This document shows positions 1 to 11,934 of a stretch of 64,000 bases of DNA, in pieces (position 1 is the stretch's first letter; every line of letters begins with the position of its first letter). The position numbers and the translations under genes are program-made. A model generated the notes under the pieces. That model was given only the letters and a program-made list of their open reading frames with translations, made no database searches and had not been told where the DNA came from. The DNA lies in the NCBI GenBank assembly GCA_039111635.1, contig JBCAQO010000006.1, positions 2,790,001 through 2,854,000 on the forward strand, written 5' to 3'. This DNA is from Heterobasidion occidentale (lineage: Eukaryota; Basidiomycota; Agaricomycetes; Russulales; Bondarzewiaceae).

Positions 1-48
1 TGTCCGTTTTGCACCGTCGGTGGTTTCACGACTCACATGGCCGTCCAG

Positions 49-767
<719 letters not shown>

Positions 768-1673
768 GGTCTGTGCTGCTTGGCTTTTTGCTCGGAGATG
801 CGCACCTCGGTGCTCTCTCCCGTGCTCTCCTGTGCAAGAACGACTGTCGGACGACGGCCCCGCGGGGGCTTGGCTGTCCGTCGTGGGCTTGCATGTATCT
901 CCCCCGAGTCTCGAGTACTTTGAAAAGAAAACGACGCGCTGTCGAGGACAGGAGCGCGTCGGTGTCGATATCATCAGAGCCACGTACGCATCGACCCCGA
1001 GCACACATGCAAAACGCCGCTGCGCATGCACGGTGGAAAGGCGTGAACATTCTATGACAGCGTGGTCAAGTGGCTTGAACGAACAAAGCGATTACATAGG
1101 CGGGTCGCGCTGAGAATGCAAACGGATCGTGCACTGACCAAGCTGCCGACTGATGAGAACCCTCGCCTGCGCTACGAGAGAGAAAGTCCCCCGATGGGCA
1201 TGGTCATCGCTGCGTACAGGACACCCGCGACGACCACGACACTCCTAAGCCCGGCACATGTCTGCGCGCACCACAGGGGCTCCCAAATCTGCTCAATCGC
1301 ACGTCTGTCTTTTCTTACAAGACGGCCCCCGGCTTTCCATCACAGGAGGCACGCAACACATGTATGTATATATATATATGAGTTTTAAGCGTGACCGGTG
1401 GGGGTATCAAATGCAAGAAGGACAACAACAACAACAGCAGCAGCAGCAGCAACGACGGGCGCGGCCAAGCAGAACACCGCGGAGGCAATGTACGGGTGCG
1501 GAGACGGGTGGGGCAGATAGTAGGCCGGCGTGCCCATATAGAACGGGCGGGGTGGGGCGAGCAAGATGCCGGCGCACACGGAGAAACAATACATATCCAT
1601 ACATACGCACATATGCACGCGCCAGCCGATCGCCTCGGCGCCCCCACTCCCGCTTCCTCGAGGCCCATGCGCC
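768..1673. other. Convergent intergenic region with microsatellites
   Basis: KRS (plus) and the methyltransferase (minus) converge here. The open frames in this stretch are low-complexity (poly-Q, poly-S, Arg/Pro-rich), occur in all frames and are not credible genes. It holds a TA run near 1,366-1,379 and a CAA/CAG run at 1,422-1,453. The two arms differ noticeably here, for example around 1,175-1,195. No gene seen. Confidence 0.7.
1422..1453. repeat. Compound CAA/CAG trinucleotide microsatellite
   Basis: Four CAA units run into about five CAG units and back to CAA. The same array is present in the right arm at 54,040-54,071 in reverse complement, with essentially the same copy number. It sits in 3'-flanking DNA and is not part of a recognisable coding sequence. 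Confidence 0.85.
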
Positions 1674-3134
1674 TCAGGCGCCTCGCGCGGTGTCCGGCGC
1701 CGCAGACGCGTCTGCGACGAAGACGTTTGTGTTTTTGAGGTTGAGGAAGGAGAACTGCGGGGAGAGCGGAGCGGGTCAGGCGCGTCGCGTCGCTGCGGAC
1801 GTCATGTCAGAGGGGGTGCTCACCTCCGCGAGCTCGGGGCTCGCGTGCCGGTTGTAGTTTTGGTAGATCAGGTTTGGCTGAAACGTGTGTGAGCACCGTG
1901 GCTGAACGGGACGGCGCGGACGTACCTCGGTCATGAACGCGCGCAAGCCTGCGCGCTCGAGCGCCTCCCACCACTTGAGCAGCTCGTCGAAGGGCCTGTT
2001 CCATACGTGCAGCTCGACGATCAGCTGGCCGATGGGCAGCGTCGAGAAGGCGGCGACGAACGCCGTGAGGGCGTCGAATTCAAGGGACTCGGCGTCGATC
2101 TTGAGGACGTCGATGTGTGCGTGGTCTGGAACGATTCTCGTCGGTTGAGAGGGGAGCGAGAGAGAAACAGAGGGGGGATCGCATACCGTTCAAGCGCATG
2201 AGCGACTCGATGGTGTAGATCGGCGGCTTGTCGCTCGTGGCGGGCGCGTCGTGGCCCGCGACGCCCCAAGGTTTGAAGTGCGTCCTGCGCTCGAGCGACT
2301 TTCCCCTGTCGCTCCAATACTCCTTCCGTCCACCCTCCTCGGCGTCCGCGCCCTCCTCCCCCTCCTGGCCGTCCGCGGTGTAGAAATGCTCGACGGGCTC
2401 CGCGAAATACGCGCGCCAGTCCGAGTCAGACTTGTGCGGCGCGGTGATCTCCGGGCCAAAGCCGGACACGGTGAAGTCGAAGCCCCAGACCTCGCAGAAG
2501 CGGGTGCGGGCGAGGAGCTCGGCCTCGAAGGAGGCGTGGGCGGCGGCGCCGATGGAGTAGACGACGCAGTCGGGCTTGGACTCGAGCCGGGAGAGGCCGC
2601 AGAGCCATTTCCCGCCGTCGCCGAGGGCGCCGATGCGTTCGAGTTCATGGGGGCAGTTGAAGGCGGGGGGGAAGAAGTCCCCTTTTGAGCGAGTGAGTGG
2701 TCGGAGATGAGACGCGCAGGTCGTGGGGAGAGACGACTGTCGTTAGGAAGAGTGAGGGACTTACAGATGGTATAGGCTGGCCATGGCTCTCTGTCTTCTG
2801 GAAAGCTACGACGACAAGGACGAGGGGCGGCAGGACGGGTGCTTGAGCAGCAAAGTCAATTGGGAGCACGGAAGACTCACGGAACGATGTCCTTCACGTT
2901 GGGGCCAAACTTGTTGATGAGGCCCTTCCGCTTTGCAAGCATCTTTTGGTATATCCTCTCTGCGCGTGCAACTCGCGCCGGGAGGCCAAGGTCTGTAGTG
3001 ACCGTGCGCGCTAGCGAGGAAGGAGCGGGGTAGAATGAATTGTAGGAGTAGGATGTGTCGGGGAGGAGGAGGAAGAGAACGAGGAGAACCAGGACGGCGA
3101 GGAGGAATGTGTAGCGCGGATGGCGGACAGGCAT
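1674..3134 (-). CDS. METTL24-like (Methyltransf_22) membrane-anchored methyltransferase, left-arm copy
   Basis: Putative SAM-dependent methyltransferase of the METTL24/PF13383 type. The start at 3,134 gives a basic N-terminus followed by a hydrophobic segment (about residues 9-27), a signal-anchor placing the domain in the secretory lumen. Exon splicing gives the family signature PWPAYTIWDFFPPAFNCPHE, then RIGALGDGGKWLCGL (glycine-rich SAM-binding region), a central DVLKIDAESLEFDAL segment, QLIVELHVW and a C-terminal FSFLNLKNTNVF. Six exons can be traced by comparison with the right-arm copy. The ORF continues upstream of the chosen start but that part lacks family similarity and is treated as 5' UTR. 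It differs from the right copy by one extra Leu in the anchor and a Leu/Val change near the end. Substrate unknown. Confidence 0.8.
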
Positions 3135-3809
3135 GACGCTGGCGCAGAGGGGGAGAGGGACGAGGGAGACGGTGGGGAAGAAGAAGATAAAGGGAAGGGA
3201 GCCGGAGTGTATGCGGCTGTATGCACCCAGGCTCAGGTGCCTTGGTGCCTTGCCCGCACTCCCTTTCCAGCTCCGTGCCTCGTCCTCCATGCTCGCATCA
3301 TTTTCTTTCGACGCTGCAGACACGCGTCTCCTCGTCGACACACACGGCGACCACGGTTGGCGCTCGTATTCGTGCATGCTCGTCTTTTCGGCTGCGCAAA
3401 TGTTCCAATGTCCACATTCATCATTGCTCTCCAAACCCTGCACTCAGCACTCGACACGTCTCTTGCAACTAGGTAGCAGTACGCGTCGATCAAATCCAAC
3501 AGGCTCTCCGTCTAACTGAACGAACAACGAAGAGCGATCGAAAGGATGGTAGTTTCAAGACAGCGGGGCCGCAACAGGCGTGCTCGCATTTAAAAGTATC
3601 CGTGCGCATGTGCTGAGTGTTCGATTGTCAAATTCTTTTGTAAGGATAGATAGATTCTTTCCGTAACAAAACGACGAGTAACAAGTCACATTGGTTCACG
3701 CTTCGAGGAAACCTAGCCTTTTAGATGGGACTTCCACTCGAATAAATTCCTCAAACCTTTCCAACAGCCATTGACCACGAGATGGGGCAACGACTGGGCA
3801 ACGTCGACA
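3135..3809. other. Intergenic region upstream of the methyltransferase
   Basis: Contains the presumed promoter and 5' leader of the minus-strand methyltransferase and the 3' flank of the acetyltransferase. 3,521-3,680 is base-for-base identical to its counterpart in the other arm. No gene or clear TATA element recognised. Confidence 0.6.
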
Positions 3810-4919
3810 CTAGGATCCTGTCCACTATTCACCCCCGCAATCGTCAAAGCGGAGACCATAAGGTGAGCCAGAGTAACTCACCTTCACCATCGCATAGATT
3901 TGAAACCCTTCTGCACTCTCACCCTTTGCTCTGTACCCACTGCTGTCGAATTTGCCCTTCCCGAAAACGATCGGGCGCTCAAGCTGAGATAAACGACGCA
4001 GGCGAGGGTCAGAAAAGCGGACATGTGCATTGTGATCTTTGATGGCACCTACCTGGAATCCAAAGTGATCATAGCGGTCACGCGATTTCTCCGTCGTTGC
4101 CTCAAGCACAAACGTCGCGTTTGGCGTGTGCGCAAATGCTTCACGAACGAGAAGTGAGAGATGGCCTATCGCAGATGGAAGTGAGCATGGCAAACTTGTA
4201 TTAGCAGAAGAAGAGTTGCGATGGTTGTCGAACCTTTTCCCTGCTCATCGGGCTCCGTCGCTGCCAACTGGAGATACCACGCGTCGAGCTCCGTCTCCTT
4301 CACGCCGCGCGCCTTGTATATCTCTTCGAACGCCTTCTCGACCTTGCTCCCATACTCGATCCCTGCGCGCTGATCCAATGTGACCATTTTGCCGTGGCCT
4401 AATGAGGAGAGTTGAGCGTACATGAGCTCCCTTTAGGCCCCATCTCCGTACTGCGCCCACGAGCCCCGACCGCAAGAGCGCCCAAGGGTGATCGAGGCCG
4501 ATTCTAACGTGGGGCGGCAACCAAGCGGCGACTGCTACGATCTTGTCCCGTCGTCGGCTCCGCTTGCGCTCCGCGTCCGCACTTTGACCATCATCGCTCT
4601 TCACACGGATAGGGACCGCGACTACCATGACTCGTCCTCCCGAGCGAATGATAGCGCCGAACAGCATGCGGTAGAAGAGCTCGAGGTGCTGTCGCCTGGG
4701 GGTGCTGACATCGTTTGAAAGAGCCTGGGCAGACGATTCAACAGCGGAATCAGGAAAGCGTGGAGATATAGAGAGTAGTACCTCTTTCAGGTCACCACAG
4801 TAGTTGGTGAATGGGTCGTTGATGAATGCTCGCCGCGCAAGAATGACGAGAGCTGGGATGTCGTTGCGATCTGCGGGGCGAACAAATGCATGTGAGGTTC
4901 CTGGAGGGCCTTCAGACAT
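3810..4919 (-). CDS. GNAT-family N-acetyltransferase, left-arm copy
   Basis: Predicted acetyl-CoA-dependent N-acetyltransferase. Reading from 4,919, splicing gives about 268 residues: an N-terminal HAFVRPADRNDIPALVILAR segment, a middle containing WLPPHVRIGLDHPWALLRSG, then WYLQLAATEPDEQGKG, the GNAT motif A with the Q/RxxGxG acetyl-CoA loop, followed by HLSLLVREAF and a C-terminal ERPIVFGKGKF strand region. Six exons are inferred; one 57-nt intron near the N-terminus is in frame and could be retained (giving about 287 residues). The 52-nt intron after WGLKGAH restores the frame to RAGIEYGSKVEKAF. This copy is open, whereas the right-arm copy has a one-base deletion. Substrate unknown. Confidence 0.8.
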
Positions 4920-5508
4920 GGCTCAGTCGAAGGAGTGTGGTGCGCAGTCGAGGGTGTCGTATGAACACCTATGAACAGCGAACACATGCCGGCAGGTGGG
5001 TCGCCCCTGGTGCATATGACTCCTCAGGGAGCGAGTTCAATACGACCGACGAAAGTAATCCCGTGAGTGTAAGTTCATCCTGGCTGATACGAGAGCAGAA
5101 TGCTAGCTGATTGCGATATGAGCTTCGTTTTCGAGGCTGCAGTAATTAGAAAGAAAGCTCTCGCTCAACAGCGCTCAACGCGAGTTTCAATGCTCTGCAC
5201 GCCCATGCAGGCTTTGACCGACACCTTGGTCACATGCACGTCGGGCGCTCTTCCAACACGGCAAAGAGGTAATGCAGGACTGGTAAGTATAGGACACTTC
5301 AAGGACAGGGAGCACAATGGCGAGCAAATGTAAAGCGGAGCATCGACATGGAAGTCGACGACAGTATGCAAGCGCTGTCCCCAGGGGCAATCGTACGAAG
5401 ATCTGACACTCAGAGGACGTAAACCGAAGCCGAAACATCATTTGCCAGCATTTGTCCTGCCGTCTTTCTCCTCACTCTCTACTTGCTACTCACTGAAGAT
5501 CTGGAAAT
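4920..5508. other. Divergent intergenic region between acetyltransferase and hypothetical gene
   Basis: Shared upstream region of two divergently transcribed genes. From about 4,960 inward the two arms begin to differ by many small indels (for example a block at 4,958-4,972 absent from the right arm, and a block present only in the right arm matching the site near 5,236). No gene recognised. Confidence 0.55.
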
Positions 5509-6094
5509 ATGGCCGACGCCAGCCTGCCTCACTCCTCCCCTTCTGGGCCTTCTCCCTCATCCGAGATGAACATCGCTGATGGTAAGTCTCTCAGATGTGC
5601 CTGCATGACCGTATAACCGCACACGCTGACGCGAAGCAACTCAGTGCCCTCCGGCACATCCCTGGAGCTCAGTCAAGCTCTGACCAACCTCCGGACTGAC
5701 GAGCAACCAGAAGAATCGACAGATGAAGTCGCTGATTCTTCATCAATTACCTCCGAGTCTACCTTATTCACGGACTCCGATGCCTCTGGTGAACTGTCCT
5801 TAGGCCCTGAGCGAGACTTCGCCGAACTACATAGCCTGATCCACAGTATCGTCTATGCCCAAGGGTCTTCGGACGCCCCAAGACTGTACGATTCTCTCAA
5901 AGAAATATTGCAGGGCTTAGAGTGGTGTTTCGTGGGTCTAGACCGGTGGTTGGCCGGTACGTCGTCGTGCCTTGGCTATCTCAACTTTCAACGAACACTT
6001 TCATCCATACTCCACAGCGTTAGAGAAGACGTCGCGAATGAGAGTCATTAGAGCTGTACAGGTTAATTTTGTTTTCGAGTTTGTATGTCAGTAA
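5509..6094 (+). CDS. Small acidic hypothetical protein, left-arm copy
   Basis: Three exons (5,509-5,581; 5,645-5,956; 6,018-6,094) with good GT-AG introns give 153 residues. The N-terminus is Ser/Pro-rich (MADASLPHSSPSGPSPSS), the middle is acidic and Ser/Thr-rich, and the second half is a predicted helical region DFAELHSLIHSIVYAQG followed by LKEILQGLEWCFVGLDRWLA. No known domain is recognised. It is conserved in both arms with the same splice sites. The 3' exon may continue differently, since weakly coding DNA follows to about 6,600. Confidence 0.55.
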
Positions 6095-6906
6095 GCGATA
6101 GTTGCTTGATTATCGAGGAGATGCGTTGTCTACTTTCTCTTCCGTTGCCGGAGGCTCTGACAGCAGTTGGATTACTCCGATAGCAGTTACGAGTCATAGC
6201 ACGCATCATGACTGCTCAAGTATAGATGCGGGAACGCCCTCCGAGGTACTGATGACCCTGCTCTATGAAATGGCAGACCACGTTCATGTTTTGTGAGCGC
6301 CCCTTCTAGGATCCAGTCGCCTTGCACAGAAATGACACCAACTCAATCGGAAAAGGCGGATTCACGGCTTGCAGCAACTCAGAGACCTAGCGGATGGGCC
6401 CAACGTTCGTAGCGGGTACGAGAATGTCAAAATATTGATATCTCTTAGATGCCAGACAAGCACTGGGTATCTTTTGCAGCAGATATCTTCGCCGGCGCAC
6501 AGATGTAGGCAGATCGCAGAACAGATGCAGGGCTGGTTTCTGATTAACATGGCGTTGTATGGCCCCGCAGGTTACTGCTAATTCACAAGGCTCGCGACGA
6601 TCAGCGATTGGACCACTCTATATCGAGGTGCGCCCTGTTGAAGTCAAGAATACTCATGTCTAGATCATTAACCGACAAAGGATCGCAGTGAATGGCCTAT
6701 CCTTACATTATCTATCACCCATGCTCACTGTACCGCCTGATAACACCCTATTGTTTTCGATTCAACCCAGCGAAGTGCAAAAGCAAGCCACTGAGTCATG
6801 TACTTGGTTACGCCATATATATATTGTGCCATCGCCATGAATGCTCTCCTCAACGTACGAACGCCTCCTCTGAGTTTTCAAGATATACGCATTCCTTCCC
6901 ACATCA
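6095..6906. other. Spacer with weak coding character
   Basis: Lies between the hypothetical gene and the F-box copy. Short open stretches (6,102-6,296 and 6,369-6,581) are partly preserved in the right arm but with indels at several places, so they look like decayed or untranslated sequence. No domain recognised. The TATATATA tract at about 6,819-6,827 precedes the F-box copy. Confidence 0.4.
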
Positions 6907-8960
6907 ATGCCGCCTTTCTTACTTTCCAAACTTCCCGGCACAACCGCATGAACATCTGGGTTCAACTCTACTATTCGAAGTTTCAGCTGGTCCAAAGACA
7001 GTGGGACTCCAAGCACCATGCCACAGTAGAGCGCCTCTTCCCACTTCCTCTGGAGCTTCTTTTTGAAGTATTGTTGCTCAGACCTTCAACGGAGGACCCA
7101 GGTCTCACATCGTTCCGTCCTCAGATCTTCTGGGATCTTAAACCCAACGACTTACTGAACTTATCACGAACCAACAGGACATTTCGGGTCTTGCTTCTGG
7201 GCAAGGAATGCGACAAGTACTGGACAGCGGCACTTGAGAAATGTCCTTCCATTCCCGAGTGCCCCCCAGGCATGGCTCTCCTTCGTTACGCTAGCCTCGT
7301 TTTCGAGACACATTGTCAGGTATGAAGGCCCTGAGCGTATGAGTTGGGTACAGAACTGCTGTGCAGAGGGGGTCTTTCCGGTATGCTGGGTTGCGCAACT
7401 CCGCTTGTGCGATGAATGTTTCAATGAACTGTACGTATGACGCTGAAGGCTACCCGGATTGCTTGAATCCTCCGGCCTATCAAGCTGATCTTCTTCCCAC
7501 CTCATCAGGTTTGTCCAGAACCCAATCTATCCGAATGGTATCGATGAGGCCGCCTGGAAGAAAGCACAGCGCCATTACAGTGCTACGCTTCCGTGGTCTA
7601 GCAGAAGAGTTTCATATTCAAAGGCTATGTGTGCCGTTGCCAAAGAGCTACGAGGACTCTCACCTTCCGATCAAAACTGTCACGTCGACAGGCTCGCAGG
7701 GATGTACAGTAAACAAGTATGTAATTCTACATAATCATGGTGAACTGCTAATCACACGTGAACATAGCACACCAGATGGTTCGAAAGACATTTCTTAAAG
7801 AAGAGAGAAGAGCGCCTCGCTATGTTTCTTGAAATCCAACGTCGTTATACTTCGAGGTGGGCTAAACCAATTCACCACTTCCTTTTTCTCAGAGTCTTTT
7901 TCCAACGTAGGATCGTAGCCCAAATGGAGAAATTGGGTTACAAAGAGCTGCTCGCCAACGACGAGATTCGAGATTCATTGTCGATACACCCTCTCGTTCT
8001 CTTGGATCATGTTGGTTCGTCTATACTAGACCATGTCACAAATTCTGCTCTTTCAGCACTGACGCTCAATGGTTCCGTGCAGAATGGTCTCACACCAAGG
8101 CAGCCATTATCGAATATTTAGAGGACTGCGCGCAAAGGACTGCTTTATACAAGCACTTTCACAGCCTCGGTAAACTATTACTCAATATAGAGACAGAGTT
8201 CCCTGATGTGCAATACCACGAGACCTATATCGACATTGCCCTCCTGAAGTCAAAAAAGTGCTGGACGTTCGCCACAAACGCGAGATATCAGAGCCGGAAT
8301 GGAGAAAACTCCGCAGAGTCATTCCGGCCGCATTCAGTCGATGGCACCGAACCGTCGATTCCCAATTGACCAAACCTTTTCCTGAAATGGACCCTTGATC
8401 ATCCTGCGACTGTGTTCGGGTACCAAGAGCCTCTGTGCAAGAAAACCTCGCGCAGTGTGGCGTACGCTGACCTGATCTCACATCCTTGTTGCCACAGGCC
8501 TCACTCCGTTAGCCAAATTCCCAGCTTCATCTGGAGGATCTGTCTACAATCATGCCGCACAATCTCACTTTGGTTGTTGGCCATGGTCCGCCGACACCCT
8601 GACAACCCACGAAGCATCGGACAAGGTAAAGGTCGTAATGGTCGCCTGCGGTGCGGATCCGAACAATACCTCATGGAAGCAGATGGATGAAAAAGATGTC
8701 CGGCTTGGTTGTAAGCGTTGTTATGAGAGGGGCATCTCGATGGGCTGGCGGACTGCGGTGATTATCATGTTTCCAAGGGTCTGATCCTCCTCACTTTACT
8801 TATAATGTAGGTTGACCATGCGATATTCAAACATGGGCCTGATATGCGTCTGGAGAGCTCCAGCTGGGAGCGGGTCAGCGAGGCCGCGTCAATCCAGCAC
8901 GCCAACTCGGGAACTGGACCGAAGAAAGCTCTCGCCAGTGATGAACGCTGCGGAGGTTGA
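6907..8960 (+). pseudogene. F-box protein gene, left-arm copy, degraded
   Basis: F-box proteins recruit substrates to SCF ubiquitin ligases. The F-box is split by an intron: LFPLPLELLFE, then IFWDLKPNDLLNLSRTNRTF. A Cys-pair segment (NCCAEG then LRLCDECF), a long helical middle and a C-terminal VDHAIFKHGPDM exon follow. Compared with the right-arm copy it has a one-base deletion near 6,940, a two-base deletion near 7,006, a 4-nt deletion near 8,243, a 23-nt deletion near 8,392 (between two GACCC repeats), a one-base insertion near 8,508 and a changed donor (GTGATT for GTGAGT) at about 8,759. One intron appears to have shrunk to 34 nt. These lesions together argue strongly against function. 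Confidence 0.75.
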
Positions 8961-9111
8961 GGTTGGTCATTTTGAAGGTGAGGCGTAGATCAAAGTGCGA
9001 AGCAACGCTAAGGTGAGCAGTATCTGTACTAATTTGTACGCATCATGCGATACGTTACATCTACACATACTGCGGAAAGGCAAGATTGGATTGTACCAGC
9101 AACTGCATACT

Positions 9112-10533
9112 TCACGGTGTCTCCTGAGGATGTGCGACAAACTTGACTCCGCTACCCCACCAGCCAATCTCTTCAAGCCGTCCGGTATCCCAGCCAATCC
9201 GTCCGGCAACACGTCGATGTTGTTGGGCTACAGAGACCACACAACATTAATCACAGAGCCTTGGATCGAGATAGCGTGAAAGCTCTTACTTTGATTGCCC
9301 CTTCTGCCAACAGCGCGGTCAATTTAGAGTAAAGTGCCGTACCAAATTCCTGATTGTCGGGCTGGTTCACATTTCCATATACCCACACCGTGCGTTTTCC
9401 GTCCTCTGCCTCCTCGCCGGCCTTTCCGACTACGGGCGTAAGCGTCACTACGATGCTCCCATTCGGAGCAAGGATATCCCAACATGCGCGTTGTGATTCC
9501 GGGATGGAGATTGCGTCGTAGATGACAGAGATGGAAGTAGAAGGGCCGACGATCGCGCGAATTGCGGAGGAAAGGTCACTGTAGGGCGTAGTATGATAGT
9601 CGATTGTGTGGGTCGCCCCGGCAGCAACGCAGTATGCGGCGGAATGAGGGGAACAAGTCGTGATGATAGGGCTGAAGCCAGAGAGTTTTGCCAGCTGTAT
9701 AGCTGAGAACTCACGTCAGACGCGCCATCGCCAGTCGGAGAGGTTGGGCGACGCACCGAATTGGCCTACGGAGCTGGCGCCACCAATGACAAGGATCGGC
9801 TGGCCCTTGTATTTTCCTCGGCCGCCCTCTTCCCAGGGTGGGAAAAGCCCTGCACCACCGCGGGAACTCTTCTTTGCGTACAGACCAATTGACGCAGTCG
9901 CGAGGCCAAGAGGTAGTGTGCTGGCTCCTTCGAAAGAAACATTTGGCGGAATCTAGAAAATGTATGTATTAATTCGGATATACATGTCAAATGTCACTCG
10001 AGTTGTCATGTTCCCGTCGAGTACGCAGGCAATCATCCTAAAGGGAAATGTACCCATGGAGGCAGCATCCTCAGCATCTCGAGGAGGAGGATGGCTCGAG
10101 AGAAGAGACACTCGCCTTTGCAGCCCTAACCCCATCAGCAATTCCATACTGTTGGAACGTGCCCCTATCAGGCGTGAACAGGCACTGATATAATCTGTAA
10201 AATAAGTAGACATGCAAGAGCACGCTGTTAGCCAAAGAATCTGAACACGAGCGGTAGATGAGATACTTGCACACGATCTCCCTTCTCCAAGCCTTGGACG
10301 TTTTCTCCGATGGCCTCAACTACACCAGCTGCATCGCTCCCAGCGACGAAAGGCCACTCTTCGACGAATACGCCGAAGGACTGAATGAAATTGTCGACTG
10401 GGTTGAGTGCGGCAGAATAGATCTTGACCAGAACCTGACCAGGGCCAGGTTTTGGAATCGGACGGGTGCCAACGGCAAAAGGGCTGCCTTTGGCGGCGAA
10501 CAAGAGAGCTTTCTGGACCTCGGGCGAGGACAT
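9112..10533 (-). CDS. MDR-family quinone/enoyl reductase, left-arm copy with C-terminal frameshift
   Basis: Zinc-independent medium-chain dehydrogenase/reductase, an NADPH-dependent reductase of the fungal ToxD/quinone oxidoreductase type. Reading from 10,533: MSSPEVQKALLF start, GroES-like half with ALNPVDNFIQ and FVAGSDAAGVVEAIGENV, then the Rossmann region ILVIGGASSVGQF (GxxxxG cofactor loop) and SIVVTLTPVVGK. Five exons, as in the right-arm copy. Near 9,154 this copy lacks one base present at the equivalent place in the right arm, so the last approximately 20 residues (family ending KFVAHPQETP) are replaced by a frame running on to 8,967. The ancestral stop is at 9,112-9,114. It may still be partly functional or may be a sequence error. 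Confidence 0.75.
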
Positions 10534-10850
10534 GGTAGATGTTTAGGAGGTGTGGAGATGAGCTGTCGGTTCGAAATGATACGACTGGTGACAGGGGTGA
10601 GCGGTGCTGCGAGTTATATACATTCTAAGTGACAAAGAGGGTCCGCGAGAGGGCCTAGTAGGAGCGACCATGATTAGAAACACCAGATCTTGCTGACTGA
10701 GGCCTGTAATACCAACCGTTGTGCGCGAACAGGCGTCGACCCATAGCTGGTGGGTGCGCAAGGCGAGAAGTGTGAGAACAATTGGACTGGTGTGGGTCAC
10801 CGGGACTCAGCGCCGTTCTCGCCAACCCACCCCATCCCGCGTACATCTCC
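10534..10850. other. Promoter region of the left-arm MDR gene
   Basis: Upstream DNA of the minus-strand reductase, ending at the transposon insertion. Contains a TATA-like element at 10,614-10,620. No gene is recognised; short open frames here are not conserved in frame between arms. Confidence 0.55.
10614..10620 (-). promoter_or_regulatory. TATA-box candidate for the left-arm MDR gene
   Basis: TATATAA read on the minus strand, about 81-87 nt upstream of the ATG at 10,533 and preserved in the right arm at 44,832-44,838. The distance fits a short 5' leader. Confidence 0.5.
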
Positions 10851-10852
10851 TA

Positions 10853-11608
10853 AGACACACGACTACATCACGTGGAGTTACTTTCACCGTGACATCGAGT
10901 GACCATTGAGTGACCAAAGGTTGTTAAGTGGTACTTGTCAATGATAAGTCAACCAAGAGAATAGGAGCAACCAAAAGTGCACAATACTTGGTGTAGATGC
11001 ATGGCATATGAGCGATAATGTATTGATACTTTGATAGAGACTCCATGCCTAATAAGCTGCATTTTAGATAAAATGGGTCCATTCACACAATCTCTGCACA
11101 CTCATATCCTAATACTTAGATATTGAAGCTTGGGGGCTAGAGCTGGTAGAATATATGGTGCTAAGACATTGAGAATTAATGAAGCAGTAGCCAATAGTTG
11201 CCTTGAAGCAGTTTGCCAATGTCAAAACAAAAGTGTTGCGGCGCAGGATCGAACCAAGCTGAGATCACAAGTAGTATAAGTGCAAAAATGACTAATTAAC
11301 CCATCGGCCACGGAGTTACATTTTGGATGCCCCAAGCTTGACTTGAATACTTTGCCTACATTCAACTTATTGCTCTCACTCCATTCCTAGCCTTAGCACC
11401 ATGAAAAAGAATCAAAATCTATCTCCTCCTTGACCAGGCCCAAAATCAAAAATGTAGCACGGAGCAAATGTTCATAAAGTTGATACAAAGGATTGCTCCG
11501 TGCCCAAATTCTCGATTGCTCATCGGTCAAAGAGGAGATAGCGATTCCTCCGCCAAAAGTGACACCTTGGTATCACGTGATGTAGTCGTGTTTGCTTGAG
11601 ATGTGTCT
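10853..11608. mobile_element. 756-bp non-autonomous DNA transposon (MITE-like) with TA target duplication
   Basis: Defined by comparison with the empty site in the other arm (TA at 44,627-44,628). It is flanked by TA at 10,851-10,852 and 11,609-11,610. Both ends begin AGACA and share the inverted motif CACGACTACATCACGTG; the right end has about 13 extra bases between the two parts. The interior is AT-rich, has no ORF of useful length and so encodes no transposase. TA duplication and inverted ends suggest a Tc1/mariner-like or related TA-targeting superfamily. A tRNA-like segment lies inside. Confidence 0.88.
11234..11313 (-). other. tRNA-like segment inside the transposon (possible Pol III promoter)
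   Basis: On the minus strand, TGGCCGATGGG (11,300-11,310) resembles a tRNA A box and GGTTCGATCC (11,246-11,255) a B box, separated by about 44 nt, with a serine-tRNA-like TTAATTAG D-loop. The 3' end reads CCGCAACA like an acceptor strand plus A. The 5' acceptor strand does not pair with it, and no anticodon stem is clear, so it is not a functional tRNA. It may be a tRNA relic or a SINE-derived piece. Confidence 0.4.
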
Positions 11609-11934
11609 TATCTGCATCAGCCCACATAACATCGGATGGGCGTCATCGCTTCTCACTGACATCCACCGCATCGCCAGCACGCTCACGCAGGTTCCGGATA
11701 GGACTGGTCATAAATGACCTCGATCGTTTGCGCAACTTGGGAAGGGATGATGCAGCATTCACAGGTACCTGATTAACAGCCAGGAAAGGCGTTCAACGTT
11801 CAATGTTACTGCCACACGCCAGTGGAACGGAAAACAATACGCCAATGCCCGCCGATTACGCCATGTCCATGCTGGAGATAACTTCCACCTTTGGTCCCTG
11901 CGTATGTTAAATCATCGAAGTCCCTGGTTATGCC

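Noticed and set aside
1258..1857. Poly-Gln protein encoded by the CAG/CAA array
   Set aside because: Frame is compositional, overlaps the methyltransferase 3' end on the opposite strand, and is not kept between the arms (199 versus 159 codons with shifted ends).
4380..4445. Frameshift in the acetyltransferase after WGLK
   Set aside because: A 52-nt GT-AG intron beginning GTACGC after GGAGCTCAT restores the frame exactly in the left copy, so this is an intron, not a lesion.
11234..11313. Functional tRNA-Ser gene
   Set aside because: A and B boxes are present but acceptor strands do not pair and no anticodon arm can be drawn.
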